Shown here: in pieces, positions 56,221 through 64,000 of the stretch | How the letters are laid out: each line of letters begins with the position of its first letter | Position numbering within the stretch: position 1 is the stretch's first letter | Origin: Amorphophallus konjac | Lineage: Eukaryota > Streptophyta > Magnoliopsida > Alismatales > Araceae | Length of the DNA: 64,000 nt | Assembly (NCBI GenBank): GCA_022559845.1 | Contig: JAHNEJ010003548.1 | Coordinates: 1-64,000, forward strand | Direction: 5' to 3' | Program-made: the position numbers and the translations under genes | Notes under the pieces: model-generated | The model's database searches: none | Told to the model about the DNA's origin: nothing | What the model saw: only the letters and a program-made list of their open reading frames with translations

Positions 56221-57610
56221 AGTGAGATGCATGCGCCCGTGTCCAAGAGGTTCCCGGCTACTCATTAATTAAATGGTGGTGTGTCTTCCTGCAGTTTTTG
56301 CTTTGCACTTGTTTGACACCACCATGCTGCTGACCGGACGACACGGGCACATTCAAATCACTTTTAGTGAATGCTGTCTTTCCGGAACATTCAAATCACA
56401 TATTGAATGTAAATCTGCAAACACAGCATTGGGGCCTTTAAAATGATGCCCTATGGTCGATTTTAGACCCATGGGAATATGGTGTTTTTTTGGGGGGAGA
56501 AATTGATCAGGGGCCACGATGAATTAGTTCAGAAAACACCCCTTACATGATCCTGCGCCTTTTAGTTTTAGAACCTGCTGTAATAGTAAGGGCCGATAAC
56601 TGTAGAATGGACTTACTTCTATGACAATCAAGCATGTTTTGGTTAGTAATTTCTCTTGTTTGATCCAACCGTAGGTATTTCAACTGTCCTTGCAGCCTTG
56701 AAGTTAGTTTGGTTGATAGAGAATGTAACTATGCACATTTTAAAAAAGTGTGAAAGATCTGAATAAGAACGCAAAGATAAAAGGTTGAACAGAATTTGAA
56801 GCGCTAATCAATAGATAACATGCTTTTATTTTGTGCAAATAGAAATCATCGTTAGAACCATCCAATGTGTCCTAAGCAATTATCTGCAGTGACGCTTGCC
56901 ATTTGCAAAGAGAGCCAATTTCAAGAGCCATCTATAGTCTGATCGCATTGATGTCCCAATTGGCAGATGGAAAGTGCCTGTGAAAATTTTGTTTACTTTC
57001 CTACTTTCCTTCTAACCTTGTCCAGGCAAAGAGGGTTCTAGAGGCAACCGTACGACAAGAAAAAATAACAGAATTACTATTCGACCTGACATGTAACTTT
57101 GGGCATCCCTTCGCTGTAATATTGCGCAAGTGCAACCAGCTGAAACAAATTTGCCCGGAGATCATAAGCATCGTATCAAATCATCTGTCGCCGTTTTTCA
57201 CATCAGACTGGTCACAGTTGAATACCATTTGAAATTTGGAAGAAGCCTGCCTATTCAATTACGTAATTGTACAGTGCAAGACAGGTAATCCATGACATTT
57301 ACAACGAGGTCTACGTGATTTCATCAATTTGTTCTGCAAAGAGAACAAAATATCAGGCCATGGAAATTCTGTCCGATCCTAACTTATTCTGCAAAGAGAA
57401 CAAGTGCTTTTCAATTGCGGACGTACAGCACAGATATCCCCACAAGGGCAGAGCTGAGCTTGCTTGATATCACAGCCAAAAGGAACTAAGATAGAGATGA
57501 TGGAATGATCAAACATTCCAAGTAATCTTAAGGGCCAGGATATTGAACTATATACAGCAGCTGTGTTAATAAAATCTGCTACACACTTCCACAGAATCTA
57601 CGCATGCTTC
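56221..57610. other. no gene recognised
   Basis: Intergenic sequence between the 14-3-3 gene and the possible minus-strand exon; may hold that gene's 3' UTR (57250-57628). Confidence 0.5.
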
Positions 57611-57624
57611 CACTTCCAACATGA

Positions 57625-57672
57625 ATGTCAGTCGTCAACTTCAGCAGTAGCGGCATCTTTACTTGCAATCTG
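57625..57672 (-). CDS. possible last exon of an unidentified minus-strand gene
   Basis: The minus strand has an acceptor-like CTTTTATCTCAATGGCAG followed by an open frame IASKDAATAEVDD and a TGA. The acidic C-terminus and the pyrimidine tract are suggestive, but no upstream exon was found, so this is weak. Confidence 0.2.
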
Positions 57673-60600
57673 CCATTGAGATAAAAGACAAGGTTTGCAA
57701 ATGTAAACTGCTCTAATCAGTAATCATGAACCAAGATAATGATACAATTCAAACAAAAAACTGTAATAGGATGGCCCTGGGGAGCAACTAAACCCTGCTG
57801 GTTATCAAAAAAATTCATCGGTTTCCAAAAAAAAAAGCGTCTTTCAGCACTATTTTTCTTAAATATGTTAAGCAATCACCCAAAATAAAGTCACTTTACC
57901 ATATGGACACACTAAAATGCTGGCACCAATGATGACTGGATCCATATCCAATCCTGACCCATCTGGGTTGGCTTGTATCATGTAACATCGTATATTTTGG
58001 ATGCTTATATATTATGATCAAGAAATTACTTTGCACATTAAGTTCGCTCTTCATTGAAGAGCAGTGAGAAGCTACAAGAGGGATTAGGTATAACAGCTTC
58101 TTATTTGTAATAATAACAATAACAATCTGCGAGTTAAACAACAATCTGGAAGGAAGCACGGCATTTTCTGTTTCTTGTTTAGAATCTCTAGTAATCATCA
58201 GCTATCACTACATGTGCATACCCACATTAAATGTATCCCGGTTCACTCGAAGTCTCAAACTATCAGAAACAACCCAAATCCCATCTTAATCAAAAACCAA
58301 AAGAAGCATCAGTTTCATATCAATTTTATTTCATAGATTATGAAGATCATATGTTTTTGTGTAGCTCCAAATTCGAGTAAAAGATCTAAATCACCTTAAA
58401 TCCTAAGCAATGACCCGATTTCCTGGTCATGTTTTTCTCATGAATTTTTGAGCCAACATGCTCGTGAATTTGACATCGTGGATTATGTGGTAAAGGATAT
58501 TGATGCCATTGGTGCCACTATTTGTTCAGCATGATAAAGTCTAGTTCATTTTTTGTGTGTTCAGCAATCTTCAATTCTTAACCGTGCTGACCATTTCCAC
58601 AATACAGTCATCTTCAATGCTATAGCTGGAGTTTGTTTCCTTACTACACCCTGATAACACGACTTCCTGCAATCACGAACTTCTCTTCTTCTATCTGTTA
58701 TTCTGCTGTTACTGCTGCCAAAGCTGGCGGTAGTGCTGCTTGATATGGCCCTCAAACATCTGGCTGGGAGCTAGGGATCTTGAGGCTTCCCCAGTAGAGG
58801 GTAAGAGGCAAGGACCTGGAGGAGTTGACTGTGGAAGAAGCCACGTGAAGGAAAGTCAGAGGCATCACTGCTGCCTGACACTTAGCTCCATGTCACCTCA
58901 TCTCCAGGAAGAGGACTTCAACACCTTTGAATACTTGATGGAGCCAATGGCTGGCTCCTCAGCATTCAATGACAGGAGCAGCATTGAAAAGACACTATGA
59001 ACATTCTGCTCCATGAGATCAGCAGTGCTTGATGAAAAAGAGGGACACATAAATTTCTTAGACTAGTTTCCTTTTCCTCCTTTCTTTTGTCCAGCTGTGA
59101 GAAAGTAAGGTGCTTCTGCTGCTGCTTCATTCTTCCGTGAACAGGGAATTAGGAAAGGGATGGATAGACAGCAGAGATGATGGCAACAAGAATAAGAGAG
59201 GAGTGGATGGTGAGGAAATAGAACCAAAATCCATATAAAGGGGAGACTGAATGAGCCTTTTACATCATTCCCAAGACAGGTTTAGTAGCATCATGTTATT
59301 CCTAAGTCCCCTATAATTAGTTAACCAGGGGTTAGTCCGAAAACTCAACTTGACCTACCCTTTCTGAACTCCATTCAAATATCTTAATTTGGCTTATCCA
59401 AAATGAAGAGATGCAAAATTCAGAAGACTGGCAAGTTAATTGCCACTGATAACACACTTGTTTCCTCACTCCGGTGATGGTAGAGAACCTGTGCAACGCA
59501 TACATCTCCAAGATTCATGAGTCACGATTGTTCCTTTTTCCAGTGGTCCTTTTGCAGGGATCTGATAGTTCTCCAGGGATTTGCAGGGAATGTTTAACAG
59601 CATCCGCAACCTCCTTTGGCATATGATCCCTCTTCCCTTCTCCCTGTTCACCATTCTCCATTCTTCCTCCTGCGCATCTGTATTCTTTGATGAAGAAGAC
59701 GACACGAGAATGAAGGATGGCCCATAGTCATCCGTATATAAATCTTGTCCACCTACATTCTTTGACAGCCAAGAGGTCAGGAGAATGTTGAGTGGTCCCT
59801 TGACATCACCAGATAACTCCTTGCCCTCCCTCATCTTCATCTCTCCCCTCTTGTATCCCCTCCCTCACCTTATGAGACATCATTTATTATTGATGAGTTT
59901 TGTGGTTGATTTTTCCTATCCACTGACCAGTTCTACTGAGGTCCGTACACATTTCAGTTGCAGTAGTCCTCTGCCCTATTCCAACCTCTTTTCCAAAAGG
60001 GACTCTGACTTCCATATGCCAATTTTGTTAAATAAACAGGCGTAATGCAAATCGAGGTTGGAGGAGAGAATCTTCTGCACCTAGGACACAGACAAAACTA
60101 CAAACAGAGGACATGTGGCTTTAGAAGTCTCTCAATGCACTCTGCCATTCCTCCACAGAAACCTTGAGCTGAATATTCTCCAATTAGAAATGAAGTAAAA
60201 TGCCAGGCACTGACAGGTGAATTTAAAAAAAGAAAAACAAGTGGAAGTAACATCATATGCTTGCATCCAGTCATTTTTATGGTCCATCGTCGTGGCATTC
60301 ATACATCCAGCCAGCCACTAAGTGACGAGATCAAGTTTAAAAGTTAACAATAGAAGCAAGCTAAAATTCTTGAGAAAAAGAAAAAAGAACATGTTGCAGA
60401 TGGTAGGTGTAGACACGCCATTTCTGACGTTACGATGAGTAAATCTCATATTGTACTGTAATGTCCTGAAGTGGCTTACATTTTCTTTTATTTGAGTGAC
60501 TTCCATAATTGTAATAAAATTGCATTATTTTGTGAAAGGGAGAAAATTAAAATATGTGTACATATAAATAAATAAAAGAGAAAATGAAATCCAAAAAAAT

Positions 60601-60794
60601 GCGTGTAATTATGTAATTGATTTTCTTTAATAATAAATTTATTTTTGTAAATGTATATATTATTGATTACTATATATATAATTGATAAAAATATATTTAT
60701 TAATGGATAAAAGATATGATAATTATAAAAATAATAATAAACATAAAAAACATAAAAAAGCAAACAAAAATAAATAAAACAAACAAAATAATAA
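57673..60794. other. no gene recognised
   Basis: A 124-codon minus-strand frame (59840-59466) reads DLYTDDYGPSFILVSSSSSK and IVTHESWRCMRCTGSLPSPE; I recognise no family. Other frames are short. Repeats are not obvious, so low-expressed exons or a non-coding RNA cannot be excluded. Confidence 0.4.
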
Positions 60795-60798
60795 TAAT

Positions 60799-60830
<32 letters not shown>

Positions 60831-60832
60831 CT
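60795..60832. repeat. (AAT)n and (AT)n microsatellite
   Basis: ATAATAATAATAAT followed by about 14 AT units, at the boundary between AT-rich DNA and the pyrimidine-rich block. Confidence 0.95.
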
Positions 60833-61926
60833 TATCCTCAAGTCCCTTTCTTTATTTCTATTCCCTTCCCTCTCTCTCACGTAATCCCCTCCTCTCCGTC
60901 TCTTTCTTTCCCTCTCACCGCACTGCACACACCCTTCTTCCCCACGGTACACACACACTCCCCCACTCTCTATCACTCTCCCTGTTCTCTCCCCGGCCCA
61001 TTCCCACCTCTGATCTCCCCAACCACAACCGGACTCTCTCGACTCTCTCATTCTCTCTTTAGCCTTTCCCCACTCCATTCTCTCCCGTTGGAAGCTCACC
61101 CATTCCACACTCTCATTTCTCTTCCCCCCCCCCGGCCATCCACTTCTTTGCATGGCCACCTCTCCACCGTCCCCCACTTCTCCCTGCCATCTCCCTCTCT
61201 CTGCATGAACACCTAGCCGCAACCACCCCCTCAATCTCTCTGTGACACCACCGCGGCCAACCGCCGCATGAGCCCCCCACGGCAGCTCCACGTCCGAGCT
61301 TCACTCACCAGCCACCTCCACGGCCAGCCACCGCCTCCTGCGACCCCCCGTCGACCTCGCCGCTGCTAGCCGCCACGAGCACGCCGTCCACACCGCAGCC
61401 CCCCGCCGGGCACCTCCCCTCCTTGCGCTCCACCCTGCCGCGACCGCTGCCACCTTCCCCGGCAACCCGCCACTGCCGAGCGCCCACCTCGCCTGCACCG
61501 GCCGCCGTCCACTGCACCCGGCCACTGCACCGCCCACGTGAGTCCGCCAGAGCCACCTTCAAGCCGCCGCTACCGTCGCCGTGCTCCACCGCCGGTCGCC
61601 TCCCTCGTCACGCCGTCCCCCTCGGCCGTCACCATCGTGCCCCGCCGCGGCCACCTCCCTGCTCCACCCCGCTGCGTCATCAACGTCCGCCTTACCTCCG
61701 GCCTCCACGCCTCCACCGCGTCCTCACCACCGTTGCTGCCGTTGTCGTCTGGACGCACCAACACCGCCGCGAAGCCCACCTCCACCTGCACCGGCCGCCG
61801 CGAACCCCACCTCCACCTGCACCGCCGTCTCCGACCTCCGTCCGGGCTCCCACCGCCGCCCTCCTTGCCGCGGCTCCCGTCTCCCTCTTCCTTTCTTCCT
61901 CCCTCCCACCGTCTCATCTCTCTCAT

Positions 61927-61958
<32 letters not shown>

Positions 61959-61993
61959 CGCGGCACTGCTGCGATCTCTCTCTCCTCTCACTG

Positions 61994-62033
<40 letters not shown>

Positions 62034-62690
62034 GGCACTGCTGCGATCTCTCTCTCCTCTCACTGCCTCTCTCTCTCCCTCTCCTGTTTTCTCTCTCCCT
62101 CTCTCCCGTTTCCTCTCTCTTCCTCTCCCTCTCGCACTTCCTCTCTCTCTCTCTCCTCCCTGCCCCGATCTCTCTCTGCTCTCTCTTTAAGTTTTCTTTT
62201 ATTTTATTTTATTATCTCTTCTCTCCCTCTCTCTCACTTTCCCCCCCATCTCTCTCTCTTAATCTCCCTCTCCCTCCCCCTCTCAGATCTCTCACTTTCC
62301 TCCTTTTATTTTATTTTTTTTCCCCCTCTGCCGTATTCTCTCTTTCTCTCCCTCTCTTCCCCTCTCTCTTCCACTCTCTCGATCTCTCCCTCTCTCCCAT
62401 TTTTTATTTTTTTAATCTTCTCTCTCTCCCTCTCTCCTCTCTCGATCCCCCCTCTCTCTTCTTTTAGTTTTTTTTATCTCCCACTCTCTCACTCTCTCCT
62501 TCCCTCTCTCCTCTCTCTCGATCTCTCTCTCTCTTTTTTTTCATTTTTTTTAATCGTTCCCCCCCATCATTCGCCCTCTCTCTTTCTTTTTCCTCCCATA
62601 TATATATATTATATATATTATATACATAATATATATGTCACGTATGTATCATATATATATATCTTATCCTTTTCCTTCTAAAACAAAGTC
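60833..62690. repeat. pyrimidine-rich block with GC-rich core
   Basis: Almost 1.9 kb in which the plus strand is dominated by C and T. A GC-rich core (61220-61880, CCGCC/CCACC words) sits between CT-repeat flanks. At 61950-62075 a 72-bp unit containing CGGCACTGCTGCGATCTCTC is duplicated. Three overlapping plus frames of 255-366 codons run through it and encode only Ser/Leu/Pro or Arg/Pro runs, which is what such composition gives by chance. Confidence 0.8.
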
Positions 62691-63439
62691 TTAAAAATAA
62701 ATTAAAAAAAGGAGTTTTCTCTCTCCCTTTCTCGTCTTCTTCCTCAAATTTTCGTTCTTTTATTTCGACCAGTTTACATATATGTTTACAAATGTTTGTA
62801 TCTACGTATATGTTAAATATCTTTAATATGTCTAAGTATATGTTTATCTAAATATACTTGTCATTCATATGTATATGCTCATGTGTGTGTGCTCTTATCT
62901 CTGGCTTAATTAGTTTCTGAAGTCCGCTCGGAAGCTCCTTAGTCGTGCTGTGCTCGTGCTATTGAGGGCTTTCTCAAAGCTCGTCGCCGGTCTTTCTCGA
63001 TAAGCTTTTCTCCCCCTTATTTTTATTCAGTCAGTTAATTGTATCGCATGCATCATTTAACATATGTGCCATGCCTTTCTCTCCGAGAGGGCCTAGCTTG
63101 TGAGTGTCTTTGTGTTTGCGCATTTCATCATGTCATTCTCCTACCCTTTTAATTCTAAAGGGGTTTTAAACACACCAACCAGGTACGTATTCGTTTATGT
63201 TATTTACAGTTTCATTACCTAAGAATTGGTACTACACCGCCGTCATTCTCATTTAGTTATTTTTTCTCTGATTGTTCTTTGTGTAGGGGTAACCAGTTAA
63301 AAGGCCCTCTTCTTCGGCCTGTCGAAAGAAGAGGAAGTTGGAGCCTGCATAACCCCGTGTCAAAGGCGAAAGCGATCAATCCACTCGGAACCCTCGGTCC
63401 CTGGCGATCACAAAATTCCTAACGCGCGCTTCATTGTGA
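62691..63439. other. no gene recognised
   Basis: T-rich sequence with a GA-rich patch near 63320-63345 (AAGAAGAGGAAGTTGGAGCC). No domain or LTR edge could be fixed. Confidence 0.45.
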
Positions 63440-64000
63440 CTATCTTTGTTTTTAATAACACCCGCGGAGAGTTACTTCCCGCAGTGGTCATCTTCTTCTG
63501 TCTCTGGCCTCACCCGCGCGGAGGATTATTCCCCGCGGCGGTTTCTGTGATTTACTTTCTGTATATCTAACTCCTAATTGGTGCGGTGGGTCACCTCCCG
63601 CGACCGTTTCCATTTCAGCATTTTATTTTCTGCACTTTACTTTCTAACTCCTAACTATTTAATTTCAGCATTCCCTTATCATCGCTTTAAAATCCCGCGG
63701 AGATCAACACCTCGCGGCGGTTTATTTGATCCTTTTTCCTTTCCTGTCACATATACTTATATTATAGTAAAGACCCCGCAGAGGCCAAAGTCTCGTGGTG
63801 GTTTATATATATATATATATTATATTATATTATATTTATTATCTATATTATACTAAAAACCCCGCAGAGGCCACAGTCTCGTGGTGGTTTCTATATATAT
63901 ATATATATATATATATTATTTATATTATTTATGTCGCATTAAAAATCCCGCAGAGGCCACAGTCTCGTGGTGGTTTCTATATATATATATATATTTATAT
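63440..64000. repeat. array of hairpin-forming CCGC units
   Basis: Seven related units start near 63462, 63511, 63580, 63693, 63773, 63860 and 63946. The last three read CCCGCAGAGGCCACAGTCTC then GTGGTGG, with AT-rich spacers. CCGC and GAG on the left can pair with CTC and G(C/T)GG on the right. The array continues past the right edge of the window. Confidence 0.75.

Noticed and set aside
60488..61291. 267-codon minus frame with Tyr-Ile repeats
   Set aside because: Runs through (AT)n and pyrimidine-rich sequence; the Ile/Tyr run is just the translated AT microsatellite.
61423..62681. Three overlapping plus-strand frames of 255-366 codons rich in Ser, Leu and Pro
   Set aside because: All three frames stay open because the strand lacks purine-rich stop codons; the peptides are pure composition artefacts with no domain.
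63440..64000. CRISPR-like repeat array
   Set aside because: Units vary in sequence, spacers are (AT)n and not unique, and the DNA is plant nuclear; a tandem hairpin repeat is the better reading.

Overview
The window is nuclear DNA of a flowering plant. The evidence is a split 14-3-3 gene with GT-AG introns, plant-type retrotransposons (Sirevirus and Tork Copia, a chromodomain-type Gypsy, LINE remnants), fragments of plant gene families (OVATE family protein, class III chitinase, LRR receptor kinase) inside Mutator-like elements, a MITE and many (GA/CT)n and (AT)n tracts. The sequence alone does not give the species or lineage. Most of the window is repetitive and decayed; I can support only one nearly complete host gene and one orphan exon of another.

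Layout. 1-1211: 5' end of a minus-strand Copia element (gag remnant, tRNA-Met primer site, LTR) joined through a second LTR copy to a 56-bp spacer that looks like a minimal (TRIM/SMART-like) element. 1220-4010: two unrelated minus-strand LINE remnants (ORF1-like; ORF2 zinc-knuckle 3' end with poly(A)). 4680-9105: GC-rich gene-fragment cargo. An OVATE-family pseudogene lies between short inverted ends, and a Pack-MULE-like element with about 150-bp inverted ends carries chitinase fragments on the minus strand split by an LRR-kinase fragment on the plus strand. 9474-22222: a large inverted-repeat element into which an 11.1-kb minus-strand Gypsy element (9948-21053) has inserted; a G-rich minisatellite lies in its right part. 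22223-25259: non-repetitive-looking island with one zinc-ribbon exon. 25260-44110: a decayed minus-strand Sirevirus-like Copia element with an extra ORF region downstream of pol. That region is interrupted by a complete 5.4-kb Tork-type Copia element (30712-36127) with 701-bp LTRs and a perfect 5-bp target duplication.

44111-64000: host region. The 14-3-3 gene runs on the plus strand from 47019 to about 55582, or to 56054 with an alternative last exon. Its promoter and first exon are tandemly duplicated (46166-47310 and 48590-49630), with a 224-bp MITE between the copies. The encoded protein is clearly 14-3-3 but unusual: an 11-residue in-frame insertion near the last helices and a Cys at a normally invariant Trp. 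From 56.2 to 60.5 kb I recognise no gene except a possible last exon on the minus strand. 60.8-62.7 kb is an extreme pyrimidine-rich block. The right edge (63.44-64 kb, running off the window) is an array of seven short hairpin-forming units separated by AT-rich spacers.

Functionally, the retroelement genes form ordinary gag-pol modules that are all interrupted. The 14-3-3 protein would act as a phosphopeptide-binding adaptor dimer. I found no undescribed multi-gene system. The most interesting items are the duplicated 14-3-3 first exon, the 14-3-3 insertion, the chitinase/LRR chimera inside a MULE, the Sirevirus extra ORF and the terminal hairpin array.
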